Source of the DNA: an uncultured Gemmatimonadota bacterium
GTDB taxonomy: Bacteria > Gemmatimonadota > Gemmatimonadetes > Gemmatimonadales > Gemmatimonadaceae
DNA length: 64,000 bases
Reading direction: 5' to 3'
NCBI GenBank assembly: GCA_946480295.1
Contig: CAMLIT010000004.1
Location: 1 to 64,000, forward strand
A program made the translations under genes and the position numbers. Positions 54,186-63,452 of the stretch are shown here, piece after piece; positions within the stretch are counted from its first letter, which is position 1, and each line of letters starts with the position of its first letter. A model generated the notes under the pieces. The model saw only the letters and a list, made by a program, of their open reading frames with translations, made no database searches and had not been told where the DNA came from.

Positions 54186-54336
54186 CGTAAATCTACGGAC
54201 GAGACGCCTCGGACGTTTGAATCAAGGAATCTTTGCGCGCGCATGGCGGCGTCGCGCCGACGCATGTGTCCCGCACCGCTGGCGTCGAAGGCGTGAAGGA
54301 GGGAGTATTCGGGGACACGCGCCAGCCGAAGGGGGC

Positions 54337-55542
54337 ATGCGCCTACTTCTGACGATCGCCGCCGGCGCCTGTGGCCTCTGGGCCGCGGGCGCCGGCGCAC
54401 AAACGCCCATCACCCGGTCGGATGCCGTGGCCGCCGCGCTCGCGCGGGGTCCGCGGCTCGCCCTCGCGCGCGCCGATCCCACGGCGGCGCGCGCCGCGCT
54501 CCTCGCCGCGCGCGCGCTGCCCAACCCCGTGCTCGCGACGAGCTACTCGAAGTCGGTGCCGCAGCTCCACGCGACGGTGGAGCTCCCGATCGACTATCCC
54601 TGGCTGCGCCGCGACCGCATCGCGTCGGCGCGCTCGGCGCGCGAGGCCTCGGGGTACCGGCTCGACTTCGAGAGGGCGGCGGTGGCGGTGGATGCCGACA
54701 CGACCTACACTCGCGCCCTCGCCGCGGCGGCGCACGCGCGTCTCTCGGCGCGCAACGCCGTGGCCGCCGACAGCCTGCGCCGCATGGCCGTGCTGCGGCG
54801 CGACGCCGGCGACGCGAGCGATCTCGACGTGGAGCTGGCGACGGTCTTCGCCGGCCAGCAGCGGAACCTCGCGACCGCGGACTCGCTGACCCTCGTCTCG
54901 ACGCTCCTCGATCTCCAGACGGTCATGGGACTGGCGAGCGACGGCGTGGCGGTGCAGCCGGTGGACAGCCTCGCCCTGCCGCCGGACACGGGGCTCGCGG
55001 CGATGGCGGGGACGCCCCTCCAGGTCGCGGCGGCGCGCGCGGCCCTGACCGCGTCGGAGCTGGCGCTCCGCGTGCAGCGGCGGAGCCTCTTCAACCTTCC
55101 GATTATCACGGCGGGGGTGGAGGGGCGCGACCCGACGGGGAGCGAGCCGGGCCTGCTCCCCACGGTGGGCGTGTCGATCCCCCTGCCGCTGCTCGACCGG
55201 AACCGGGGACCGATCGCGCAGGCGGCGGCCGAGCGGCAGCGCGCGTCGGCGGAGCTCCAGCTGGCGATGGTCGAGAACCGCGCAGAGGTGGCGCGGTCCC
55301 GGCGCGAACGTGACCTCGCGGTGGCGCGTGCGGTCCGCGATCGGGCGCTCGTGGCCAGCGCGGATCGGGTAGCGGCCATGTCGCTCCGCGCGTATCAGGA
55401 GGGCGCCTCCTCGCTGCCCAACGTCCTCGAGGCGCAGCGCACGGCGCGCGAGATCCTCGGGCAGTACATCGACGACCTGACCGACGCCTGGATCGCCACC
55501 GACGTGCTCCGGCTCAACACCCTGACGGCATCCGCTCCATGA
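54337..55542 (+). CDS. TolC-family outer-membrane factor (CzcC-like)
   Basis: A 401-residue outer-membrane efflux protein with a cleavable signal peptide (LWAAGAGAQ). PITRSDAVAAALARGPRLALARAD and LLAARALPNPVLATSYS start the first repeat; VGVSIPLPLLDRNRGPIAQAAAERQRA and YQEGASSLPNVLEAQRTARE belong to the second. The LPLLDRNRG region resembles CzcC-type proteins. The stop overlaps the adaptor start (ATGA). Confidence 0.88.
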   Translation: MRLLLTIAAGACGLWAAGAGAQTPITRSDAVAAALARGPRLALARADPTAARAALLAARALPNPVLATSYSKSVPQLHATVELPIDYPWLRRDRIASARSAREASGYRLDFERAAVAVDADTTYTRALAAAAHARLSARNAVAADSLRRMAVLRRDAGDASDLDVELATVFAGQQRNLATADSLTLVSTLLDLQTVMGLASDGVAVQPVDSLALPPDTGLAAMAGTPLQVAAARAALTASELALRVQRRSLFNLPIITAGVEGRDPTGSEPGLLPTVGVSIPLPLLDRNRGPIAQAAAERQRASAELQLAMVENRAEVARSRRERDLAVARAVRDRALVASADRVAAMSLRAYQEGASSLPNVLEAQRTAREILGQYIDDLTDAWIATDVLRLNTLTASAP

Positions 55543-56669
55543 CGACCCCCTTCGCTCAGCCCCTCGCCTTCGCGGGCGCCCGCCTGCGGCGCGGCGCGGC
55601 GGCCGGCGTCCTGCTCGCCGCCGCGGTCGTCGGGTGCGGCCATCACGGGGGCGGCGACGACGAGGGCGACCAGGCGAGCGTGCCCGCCGTCGTCGGCGCG
55701 CGGCTCGCCGTCGCGGCGCGGCAGCCCTTCACCGAGACCGTCGGCGCGATCGGCACCGTGCAGCCGCGCGCCGGCCACGTCGCCTCGCTCGGCGCCCCCG
55801 CGCCGACGCGCATCGCCCGGGTCTACGTGACCACCGGCCAGCACGTCACGAAGGGCGAGCCGCTCGTCGAGCTGGAGCAGGCCGGCTTCCAGGCGAGCGC
55901 ACAGAGCGCCGAGGCTGCGGTGACCGCGGCGCGCCAGAACTACGAGCGCGAGCAGCGGCTGTCGCGCGAGGGCATCGTCCCGCGCAAGGACGTGGAGCAG
56001 GCCGCGGCCGATCTCGCGCGCGCGCAGGCGGATCTCGTGACCGCGCGCCGCGCCAGCGAGCTCTCCGTGCTGCGCGCCCCGATCAGCGGCGTGGTGACGC
56101 GGATGTCCGCGGTGCTCGGCGCGTCCGTGGACGCGAACCAGCCGCTCGTCGACATCGCCGATCCGAGCGCGGTGGACATCGTCCTCGGCGTCACGCCGAC
56201 CGAGGCGGCGCGCGTACACCCGGGGGCCAAGGTCACGTTGAGCGCGGGGGCGAACGCGGCCGGCGAGCCGCTGGGGATCGGCACCGTGGTGGACGTCTCG
56301 GGGACGGTGGACACCGTGACGCGGTCGGTGGCGGTGCGCGTCCAGGCGCCGGCGACGCGCCGGCCGCTCCGCATCGGCGAGACGGTGTTCGGCCGGATCG
56401 CCGTCGCCATGCACCCGAACGCCATCACCGTGCCGATCGAGGCGCTCGTGCCGGAGGGCGAGGGGTTCAAGGTCTTCGTGGTGGACGCGGCGGGCACGGC
56501 GCACGCGCGCCCGGTGACCGTGGGCGCGCGGACGGACAGCCTCGCCGAGATCACGAGCGGGCTGCGCGGGGGGGAGCGCGTCGTCGCCTACGGCGCCTAC
56601 GGCGTGGAGGACAGCGCGAAGGTGGTGCCGCTCGGGCAGGACGCGCCCGCGCCGACGGCGAAGCGATGA
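55539..56669 (+). CDS. RND adaptor lipoprotein with a His/Asp-rich N-terminus
   Basis: A 376-residue CzcB-like membrane-fusion protein. The lipobox VVGC is followed directly by HHGGGDDEGD, a possible metal-binding tail. Then IGTVQPRAGHVASLGAPAPTRI (in parts), a helical hairpin with SREGIVPRKDVEQAAADLARA, and ISGVVTRMSAVLGASVDANQPL. It overlaps both neighbours by 4 bases. The His-rich start hints at metal, but the pump lacks the metal-class signature. Confidence 0.88.
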   Translation: MTTPFAQPLAFAGARLRRGAAAGVLLAAAVVGCGHHGGGDDEGDQASVPAVVGARLAVAARQPFTETVGAIGTVQPRAGHVASLGAPAPTRIARVYVTTGQHVTKGEPLVELEQAGFQASAQSAEAAVTAARQNYEREQRLSREGIVPRKDVEQAAADLARAQADLVTARRASELSVLRAPISGVVTRMSAVLGASVDANQPLVDIADPSAVDIVLGVTPTEAARVHPGAKVTLSAGANAAGEPLGIGTVVDVSGTVDTVTRSVAVRVQAPATRRPLRIGETVFGRIAVAMHPNAITVPIEALVPEGEGFKVFVVDAAGTAHARPVTVGARTDSLAEITSGLRGGERVVAYGAYGVEDSAKVVPLGQDAPAPTAKR

Positions 56670-59600
56670 CGACGCCGACCCACCGCCCGACGGTGAGCGG
56701 CCCGGCGATGATCCCGGCGTCGCGGGCGCGCGGGCTGTTCGGCGTCCTCGCCGAGCAGCGGCGCTTCGTCTACATGGCCGTCGCCCTGCTCAGCGCGGCC
56801 GGGATCTGGGCGGCGTTCCGCCTGGCGTCGGCGATCTACCCGGAGCTCGACTTCTCGCGCATAACGATCGTGACGCAGGGCTCCGCGCTCGGCGCCCGCC
56901 AGGTGCTGTTCTCCATCACGCGCCCGATCGAGGAGGCGGTGAGCGTGGTGCCCGGGGTGACGCGGGTGCAGTCGCGCTCCATCCGCGGCGCGAGCGAGAT
57001 CAACGTCACCTTCGCGCCGAACGCCGACATGCAGTACGCCCTGCAGCAGGTGCAGGCGCGGGTGAACCAGGCGCAGACCGACCTGCCGCCGGGGCTGGAC
57101 ATCGAGGTCGAGCGCCTCACGCCGTCACTCTTCCCCATCGTCTCGTACAACCTGGAGGGGGGCGATCCGGCGACGCTCTACGACATCGCCCGCTACCAGA
57201 TCCGGCCGCTGCTCTCGCGCGTCCCCGGCGTCGGGCGGGTGGACGTGATGGGGAGCGACGTGCGCGAGATCGAGGTCGTCGCCGATCCGACGCGGCTGGC
57301 GGCGCAGGGGATGACCTACGACGACCTCGCGGCCGCGATCCGGCAGTCGACGACCGTGCAGGCGGTGGGACGGCTCCCCGAGAACTACAAGCAGTACCTC
57401 ATCGTCACGACCTCGGAGGCGCGCACGCCCGACGACGTCGCCAACATCGTCGTCGCGCACGGGCTGCGGGTGCGCGACCTCGCGACCGTGGCGCCGGGGA
57501 CGGAGGATCACGTCCGGATCATCTCCGGCGACGGGCGGCCCGCGGCGCTGCTCAACATCACGCGCCAGATCGGCGGCAACACCCTGAGCATCGCCGACTC
57601 CGTCGCCTCCCTCGTGCGCACGATCGGGCGGACGCTGCCGCCCGGCGTGCACCTCAAGGCCGTCTACGACCAGGCCGCGCTCGTGCGCGACGCGGTGAAG
57701 TCGGTGCGCGACGCGATGATCATCGGCGCCGTGCTCGCCGTGCTCGTCCTCCTCCTCTTCCTGCGCCACGCGCGCATCACGGCGATCAGCGCCTCGTCCA
57801 TCCCGCTGACGATGACGATCACCGTCTTCGTGATGTCGCTCGTCGGCCAGACCTTCAACCTGATGACGCTCGGCGCGATGGCGATCGCCATCGGCCTCGT
57901 CATCGACGACGCGGTCGTCGTCACGGAGAACATCGTCAGGCACCTGCACCTGCACCCGGATCGCGACGTCGCGGTGCGCCTCGCCGTGCAGGAGCTGATC
58001 TGGCCGGTGACGACCTCCACGCTGACGACGGTGGTCGTCTTCCTCCCCCTCGGGCTGCTCACCGGGGTGGAGGGCCAGTTCTTCCACGCGCTGTCGATCA
58101 CGCTGACGATCGCGGTGCTGGTGTCGCTCCTCCTCGCCCTCACCATCATCCCGCTGCTGTCGGAGCAGTATCTCACGGTGGCCGACGCGGAGTATGCCGG
58201 CGAGGACGGCGCCGCGCCGCGGCGGCGGCGGGGGGCGGCGGCCTGGCTCGAGCGCGTCGGCGCGGCGGTGGACGCGCTCTCCGTGCGCTACGAGCGCGCG
58301 CTCGGCGCGACGCTCCACCACGGCCGTCGCATGGCGATCGCCGCGGCGGTGCTCGTCGTCGCCGGCATCGCGGCGTACCACTTCGTCGGGACGGGGTTCC
58401 TGCCGGAGATGGACGAGGGAGCGTTCGTGCTCGACTACGTGAGCCCCGGCGGGACGGCGCTCGCCGAGACCGACCGCCAGCTCCACATCGTGGAGCACAT
58501 CCTCGCCACGGAACCCGAGATCACCGGCACCTCGCGGCGGACGGGCGCGGAGATGGGGCTGTTCGCGACGGAGCAGAACAGCGGCGACATCGTCGCGCGG
58601 CTCGCGCCGCAGTCGGAGCGCGACCGCTCGGTGTTCGAGGTGATGGACGAGGTGCGTGACCGGGTGAACGCCGCCGTGCCGCGGCTGCGCATCGAGTTCG
58701 TGCAGATCCTGTCCGACGTCATCAACGACCTCGCCGGCGCCGCGCGCCCCGTCGAGATCAAGCTGTACGGGCCGGACCTCGTGGCGCTCGAGAGCTACGC
58801 GAAGCGCGTGGCGCCGCAGCTCGCGAAGGTCGACGGGATCGAGGACCTGTACGACGGCGTGAGCGAGCCGAGCGCGGAGCTGGCGATGAGCGTGGACGGT
58901 GCGGAGGCGAACCGCATCGGCCTCACCCCCGACCAGGTGGGCGCGGAGGTCAGCGGTGCGCTGCTCGGCGTCGAGGCGGGGGAGGTGCGGCTCGAGGACC
59001 GCTCCGTGGGCATCCGCGTGCGCGCGCCCGACTCCGTCCGCTTCAATCCCCTGCTGCTCGGCGCGCTGCCCGTGCTCTCGCCGGAGACGCACGCCACGGC
59101 GCCCCTCGCCACCCTCGCCACCTTCCAGCCCACGGAGACGCGGGCCGAGCTGCTGCGCGAGAACCAGCAGCAGATGATCGACATGACCGCCGACATCAGC
59201 GGGCGCTCGCTCGGCGCGATCATGAAGGACGTGAAGAAGGTGCTCGCCGCCGAGCCGCCGCCGCCGGGGATCCGCCTCGAGCTGGCCGGCCAGTACGCGA
59301 GCCAGCAGGCCGCCTTCCGCGCGCTGCTCCTCGTGCTCGCGCTGGCCGCGGTGAGCGTGATCGCGGTGATGGTGATCCAGTTCCAGTCGTTCGTCGAGCC
59401 ATTCGTCGTGCTGCTCGCCGCGCCGCTCTCCTTCGTCGGCGCCATGGTGCTGCTCCTCGCCACGGCCACGGCGCTCAACGTCTCGAGCTTCATGGGACTG
59501 ATCCTGCTCGTCGGGCTCATCGTGAAGAACGGGATCATCCTGCTCGACTTCACGCGGCGCCGCATGGTGGAGTCCGGCGTCGCGCTCGAGCCGGCGATCC

Positions 59601-59830
59601 GCGAGGCGGCGCGCATCCGGCTCCGGCCGATCCTGATGACGACGCTCTGCACGCTCTTCGGGCTGCTGCCCCTCGCCCTCGGGCTCGGCGCCGGCAGCGA
59701 GCTGCAGAAGCCACTCGCGCTCGCCGTGATCGGCGGCCTCGCGCTCTCCACGCCGATCACGCTCTTCGTCGTGCCGACGCTGCTCGTGGCGATCCGCGGC
59801 CGCGACTACACGCTGCCGATCGGCGACTGA
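56666..59830 (+). CDS. RND efflux pump, CzcA-like in layout but HAE-like in signature
   Basis: A 1054-residue inner-membrane pump with 12 membrane segments. Transmembrane helix 4 reads IAIGLVIDDAVVVTENIVRH: the IDDAV form of drug-class (HAE) pumps, not the DFG-x-VDGAV form of heavy-metal (HME) pumps. Other marks are ALGARQVLFSITRPIEEAV, VPGVTRVQSRSIRGASEI, and a C-terminal KNGIILLDFTRRRM. The ATG at 56666 overlaps the adaptor stop (ATGA); a longer frame runs inside the adaptor gene and is rejected. Confidence 0.93.
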   Translation: MTTPTHRPTVSGPAMIPASRARGLFGVLAEQRRFVYMAVALLSAAGIWAAFRLASAIYPELDFSRITIVTQGSALGARQVLFSITRPIEEAVSVVPGVTRVQSRSIRGASEINVTFAPNADMQYALQQVQARVNQAQTDLPPGLDIEVERLTPSLFPIVSYNLEGGDPATLYDIARYQIRPLLSRVPGVGRVDVMGSDVREIEVVADPTRLAAQGMTYDDLAAAIRQSTTVQAVGRLPENYKQYLIVTTSEARTPDDVANIVVAHGLRVRDLATVAPGTEDHVRIISGDGRPAALLNITRQIGGNTLSIADSVASLVRTIGRTLPPGVHLKAVYDQAALVRDAVKSVRDAMIIGAVLAVLVLLLFLRHARITAISASSIPLTMTITVFVMSLVGQTFNLMTLGAMAIAIGLVIDDAVVVTENIVRHLHLHPDRDVAVRLAVQELIWPVTTSTLTTVVVFLPLGLLTGVEGQFFHALSITLTIAVLVSLLLALTIIPLLSEQYLTVADAEYAGEDGAAPRRRRGAAAWLERVGAAVDALSVRYERALGATLHHGRRMAIAAAVLVVAGIAAYHFVGTGFLPEMDEGAFVLDYVSPGGTALAETDRQLHIVEHILATEPEITGTSRRTGAEMGLFATEQNSGDIVARLAPQSERDRSVFEVMDEVRDRVNAAVPRLRIEFVQILSDVINDLAGAARPVEIKLYGPDLVALESYAKRVAPQLAKVDGIEDLYDGVSEPSAELAMSVDGAEANRIGLTPDQVGAEVSGALLGVEAGEVRLEDRSVGIRVRAPDSVRFNPLLLGALPVLSPETHATAPLATLATFQPTETRAELLRENQQQMIDMTADISGRSLGAIMKDVKKVLAAEPPPPGIRLELAGQYASQQAAFRALLLVLALAAVSVIAVMVIQFQSFVEPFVVLLAAPLSFVGAMVLLLATATALNVSSFMGLILLVGLIVKNGIILLDFTRRRMVESGVALEPAIREAARIRLRPILMTTLCTLFGLLPLALGLGAGSELQKPLALAVIGGLALSTPITLFVVPTLLVAIRGRDYTLPIGD

Positions 59831-59919
59831 CCGGTCGAGGCGGGCGATCGACGCGGCTGCGGCCGTCGGGCACGGGCTCTGCGCCTCGGGCGCTTTCCAC
59901 GTCCAACGAGGAGCACGAG

Positions 59920-60630
59920 ATGCGAACCGGCATGCGCAGGAGAGCGATCTCGCTCGGCACCGCCGTCCTGATCCCCATGGTCGTTCTCGCCGGCTGCAGC
60001 GGCAGCTCGAACGACGACGCGAGCTACAACCACCAGGGATCGGCGGATACGGCGGCGACGGCATCCACCGCCGGCGCGAGCACGTCGGCCACCACGACGA
60101 CCTCGGCTGGCGAGGTCGCGGCCAGCCCGCAGATCGCGAACTGGAACGACGACAACATCGTCGCCAAGCTCGCCATGTCCGACCGGGGAGAGGTGCAGCT
60201 CGGAAAGCTCGCCGAATCGAAGGCGACCAGTCCGGCCGTGAAGAGCTTCGCGAAGATGCTCGTGACGGATCACGGCAAGGGGGAGGGCGAGGTCCACTCG
60301 CTGGAGCGGAAGGCGAAGCTCCCGGCCAGGACTCCGCCGGACGATTCAACGGCGAAGGAGAACGCCGACCTGATGAGGAAGTTCTCGTCGATGTCGAAGG
60401 GAGCGGCGTGGGACTCCGCCTTCGTCCAGCACGAGATCGAGGACCATCAGCACGACATCGCCGACGCGAAGGCGATGCAGAACCAGGCGAAGGACGCGCA
60501 GCTCAAGCAGCTCATCGGGAAGGAGCTGCCGCAGCTGCAGAAGCATCTCGATGCGGCGCAGCAGACCATGGGACAGATCGGCGGCAGCGCGGCGGCGACG
60601 AGCGGGGATTCCGCGAAGCGCAGCTACTGA
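59920..60630 (+). CDS. DUF4142 lipoprotein 2
   Basis: A 236-residue lipoprotein (VVLAGC) with a long Ser/Thr/Ala linker (residues 28-70) and a DUF4142 helical domain: NDDNIVAKLAMSDRGEVQLG, VKSFAKMLVTDHGKGEGEV and WDSAFVQHEIEDHQHDIADA. It follows the RND pump by 89 bases, with GAGGAG 6 bases before the ATG. The domain matches the paralogues at 43607 and 62686 but the linker is unique. Confidence 0.9.
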   Translation: MRTGMRRRAISLGTAVLIPMVVLAGCSGSSNDDASYNHQGSADTAATASTAGASTSATTTTSAGEVAASPQIANWNDDNIVAKLAMSDRGEVQLGKLAESKATSPAVKSFAKMLVTDHGKGEGEVHSLERKAKLPARTPPDDSTAKENADLMRKFSSMSKGAAWDSAFVQHEIEDHQHDIADAKAMQNQAKDAQLKQLIGKELPQLQKHLDAAQQTMGQIGGSAAATSGDSAKRSY

Positions 60631-60645
60631 GCGCCGCATTCACGG

Positions 60646-61335
60646 TCATCGCCGGTGCCACACGGCACCGGCGATGGACGCGGCGAGCAGGAGGATGGGC
60701 AGGAGCAGCGACGTGGCGTCATTCCACGACGCCCACGTGACGGTGAGGATCGCGCCGCCGAGATAGACGAGCCAGACGATCGCCAGCAGCGTCGTGCTGT
60801 GGGTCGGGGCTTCGGGGGTCGGCCGGTCGTAGCCGAGGCGTTTCCGCGCCTCTCCGGCGACGAGGCTCGTCAACGTGCCGGTGATGTAGGTCGAGACGAT
60901 GCCCGGGATGCGCAGCCGCCGCACGGCGGCGCTCTGGACGCCCATGGCGACGGCGAGCAGGACGAGCATGAACTGCTGGCCGACCAGCGTGGGCACCAGC
61001 CCGACCAGCCAGGTCACCGCGGCGACCACGAGCACGGCCAGCTCGAGGCCGAGCGCGCTGGTGACGGAATGCGGCCAGGGTTCGGTGCTCTGATCCCGCT
61101 CCACGATGGCCGCGCCGATCGCCACGCCGATCACGAACCCGACGAGCGCACTGCCGGTGCGCACGATGTCGCCCCCATTCCCGCGTCCCAGCGCGACGCC
61201 GAAATGAATCGTGTTGCCGGTCATGTTGGCCGTGAAGACGTGGCCGATGGTGTAGTAGCTGACCGCATCGACGGAGCCGGCGGCGCAGGTCAGGAGGAGC
61301 ACGATCACGCGGAGCACGACCCGTCGCCGCTGCAA
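60646..61335 (-). CDS. DUF1275 (YoaK-family) membrane protein
   Basis: A 229-residue membrane protein with about six hydrophobic segments. VDAVSYYTIGHVFTANMTGN is the family hallmark; GVQSAAVRRLRIPGIVSTYITGTLTSL is the second conserved block. Function is unknown. The listed start is a TTG; GTG codons 6 and 10 residues further in are alternatives. Its last codons form a hairpin that may terminate the convergent DUF4142 gene. Confidence 0.88.
   Translation of the reverse strand: MQRRRVVLRVIVLLLTCAAGSVDAVSYYTIGHVFTANMTGNTIHFGVALGRGNGGDIVRTGSALVGFVIGVAIGAAIVERDQSTEPWPHSVTSALGLELAVLVVAAVTWLVGLVPTLVGQQFMLVLLAVAMGVQSAAVRRLRIPGIVSTYITGTLTSLVAGEARKRLGYDRPTPEAPTHSTTLLAIVWLVYLGGAILTVTWASWNDATSLLLPILLLAASIAGAVWHRR
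60647..60676 (+). terminator. hairpin inside the 3' end of the DUF1275 gene
   Basis: Perfect 13-bp stem (60647-60659 with 60664-60676), 4-base loop, 16 bases after the DUF4142 stop and overlapping the DUF1275 coding end. Confidence 0.55.
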
Positions 61336-61376
61336 CGGCCGGACCGGGCGGGCTCACGAGCGCTCGCCGCGGGAGT

Positions 61377-61409
61377 CCCGGCGCGCGCCGTCGTCAGGCG
61401 CGCGCCGGG
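61377..61409 (-). terminator. hairpin after the DUF1906 gene
   Basis: Perfect 13-bp stem (61377-61389 with 61397-61409), 7-base loop, 10 bases after the DUF1906 stop on the minus strand. Confidence 0.65.
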
Positions 61410-61419
61410 CGTCGCCTCC

Positions 61420-62439
61420 TCAGTCCACGTTCGCGGTCGCGACCTGCGGCGGCGTCTGCGACGGCGAGCGCACCGCCGAGATGTTCTTGTCGATCTTCAG
61501 CTTCACGCCGTTGCGCGTCTCGACGACGTCGAGGATCCCCTGCCACACGGCGGCGAACTGATGCCCGACCGCGGTCGGCTGCTTCTCCGGCGTGAAGTCG
61601 CCCGCGCCGGCGATCCAGAAGGGCGGCTCGTCCTTGCTGCCGTTGATCACGTACTCGGCCTTCACGTCGCCGTAGATCAGGTTCGCGTTCGCCGAGTGGG
61701 CGTAGATGCCCGGGCGATAGCGGCCGTCCTGGAGCACCCGCGCGACCCACGCCTTGTAGTACTGGCGCATGGCGGGCGGGACGACGTCCATGTGCTCGAT
61801 GTCCAGGAAGATGACCGTGCCCTTCGGGAAGCCCTCGGCCTCGGCGCGGGCGATCGCGTCGTCGGCCTCGATGGTGCCGCGGGCGGCGGTCACGAGGTGC
61901 GGGGAGCAGGACTGGCCGGGGAGGACGCGCGGCGCGATGACCGTGCGGATCGGCACCGTCTTCGTCACGTAGTGCGTGACGCGATGGCCATGGTGGCGCC
62001 GCGTGACCTTCACGCGCCGCTTCACGTAGCGCGTGACGACGCGCGGGGCACCCGGGGTCTGTCCCCACGTCTGCTGGCCGACGTAGACCACCGCCATCCC
62101 CCAACCCATGCTGGCGAGCGTCTCGCGCTTGCCCGCCCAGGAGTCGTCCTTGTGGCAGGGCGCCGGGAGATAGTAGCCGACCCACTCGTACGGCGAGTCG
62201 CCCTCGCGCCAGGCCTTCATGGCGTCGTCGCCGGGGTACTCGCTCGTATCGAAACCGAGGTGGGAGCCCCGCGAACTGTGGGAGGCGACGTTCTGGACGT
62301 TCTGCACCACGCGCCTGGAGGCATTGGCGATCTCGTCCGTGACCCCTGCGACAGGGTCAGGGACGCTCGAAGTCGTTCCGAGGGAGGCAACGACGGCAGC
62401 GGCCGCCAGAGTACACCAGAGCGCGCGATGCTTGTTCAT
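61420..62439 (-). CDS. DUF1906 (glycoside hydrolase-like TIM barrel) secreted protein
   Basis: A 339-residue exported protein. After a signal peptide (AAAAVVASLG) the DUF1906 domain begins with HLGFDTSEYPGDDAMKAW and YEWVGYYLPAPCHKDDSW; later blocks are VIFLDIEHMD, ARVLQDGRYRPGIYAHSANA and FWIAGAG. Asp and Glu of these strands resemble GH25-like active sites. A basic stretch (about 125-165, TRYVKRRVKVTRRHHGHRV) interrupts the barrel. ATG 62439 is preferred to a TTG one codon earlier. The 62440-62685 gap to the next gene holds only short GC-rich hairpins. Confidence 0.82.
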   Translation of the reverse strand: MNKHRALWCTLAAAAVVASLGTTSSVPDPVAGVTDEIANASRRVVQNVQNVASHSSRGSHLGFDTSEYPGDDAMKAWREGDSPYEWVGYYLPAPCHKDDSWAGKRETLASMGWGMAVVYVGQQTWGQTPGAPRVVTRYVKRRVKVTRRHHGHRVTHYVTKTVPIRTVIAPRVLPGQSCSPHLVTAARGTIEADDAIARAEAEGFPKGTVIFLDIEHMDVVPPAMRQYYKAWVARVLQDGRYRPGIYAHSANANLIYGDVKAEYVINGSKDEPPFWIAGAGDFTPEKQPTAVGHQFAAVWQGILDVVETRNGVKLKIDKNISAVRSPSQTPPQVATANVD

Positions 62440-62685
62440 CAAGACGATGGTTCTCCCTGGTTCGAGGACGCGTTAAACACCGCACTACCCGGTAGGCCGG
62501 GGAAGTGGCCTGGGTCACAGCGGACTGGACGGGGGAGACCGCCTGGGCGGTCGTGGTACACCATGTCAGACGGCCCCCAGGCGCCGGCGTTAGCGTGCTG
62601 TAGGGCACCTATCTCGATGCTCGTACGGAACTTGCGAGCCCAGCGGGGCGATCGCGCAGTGCACTTCAAATGATCGGGAGGCGTT

Positions 62686-63330
62686 ATGCAGCGAGCGGTT
62701 GGCTGGACGGTGATGGCCGGTGCCCTTGCACTCGCCGTCGCCTGCTCGAAGGGTGAGAATCAGGCCGCGGAGTCGACGGGGGCGGCGGGGAACACGACCG
62801 CGGCGGTTGCAGCCGGCACGTCGACCGCGGCGGCCCCGCAGCTCAATGATGCCAACATCGCCGCGCTGCTCGACGAGGCGAACGCGGGGGACAGCGCGGC
62901 GGGCTCCGTGGCCGAGAAGAAGGGGACCAACGCGCAGGTGAAGGAGTTCGGGCGGACGATGGTTCGCGACCACCACATGCTCCGCAAGCAGGGGCAGGAC
63001 CTCGCGAAGAAGCTGAACCTCACGCCGCAGCCGCCGGCGAACGACACGCTGCCGAACTCGGCCAAGGCGTGGGGGGACAGCCTGAACGCGATGCCGAAGG
63101 GCGCGTCGTGGGACAAGGCGTACATCGACCACGAGGTCGCGGCGCACCAGGCGGTGCTGCAGCTGCTGCAGACCGCGTCGGGCGCGGCGCAGAACGCGCA
63201 GCTCAAGGACCTGATCCAGAAGGCGACGCCGACGATCCAGGGCCATCTCGCCAAGGCCAAGGACATCCAGCAGAAGCTCGGTGGCGCGGCGAACGACTCG
63301 ACGGCGGCCGGCGGCGCGAAGAAGAAATAG
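62686..63330 (+). CDS. DUF4142 lipoprotein 3
   Basis: A 214-residue lipoprotein (LALAVAC). The DUF4142 domain has NDANIAALLDEANAGDSAAG, VKEFGRTMVRDHHMLRKQGQ and WDKAYIDHEVAAHQAVLQLL; the C-terminus is Ala/Gly/Lys-rich. GGGAGG precedes the ATG. Its HHMLRKQG motif is close to RAVRQQG of copy 1, so copies 1 and 3 look more alike than either is to copy 2. Confidence 0.9.
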   Translation: MQRAVGWTVMAGALALAVACSKGENQAAESTGAAGNTTAAVAAGTSTAAAPQLNDANIAALLDEANAGDSAAGSVAEKKGTNAQVKEFGRTMVRDHHMLRKQGQDLAKKLNLTPQPPANDTLPNSAKAWGDSLNAMPKGASWDKAYIDHEVAAHQAVLQLLQTASGAAQNAQLKDLIQKATPTIQGHLAKAKDIQQKLGGAANDSTAAGGAKKK

Positions 63331-63393
63331 GAGTCGCCACCCGACCGGCGGCCGGCGAGCGCGAGATCGCGCGACGGCGCGCTACTTGTACAG

Positions 63394-63420
63394 GACGCCC
63401 GGGTGAAGAGCCCGGGCGTC
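63394..63420 (+). terminator. hairpin after DUF4142 protein 3
   Basis: Perfect 10-bp stem (63394-63403 with 63411-63420), 7-base loop, 63 bases after the stop. Confidence 0.65.
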
Positions 63421-63452
63421 GTCATTCGCGCCCACTCACCAACGGAGGACGT

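Noticed and set aside
62440..62685. c-di-AMP or c-di-GMP riboswitch before the DUF1906 gene
   Set aside because: Looked for because these control wall-associated genes; only short GC hairpins were found and no core motif fits.
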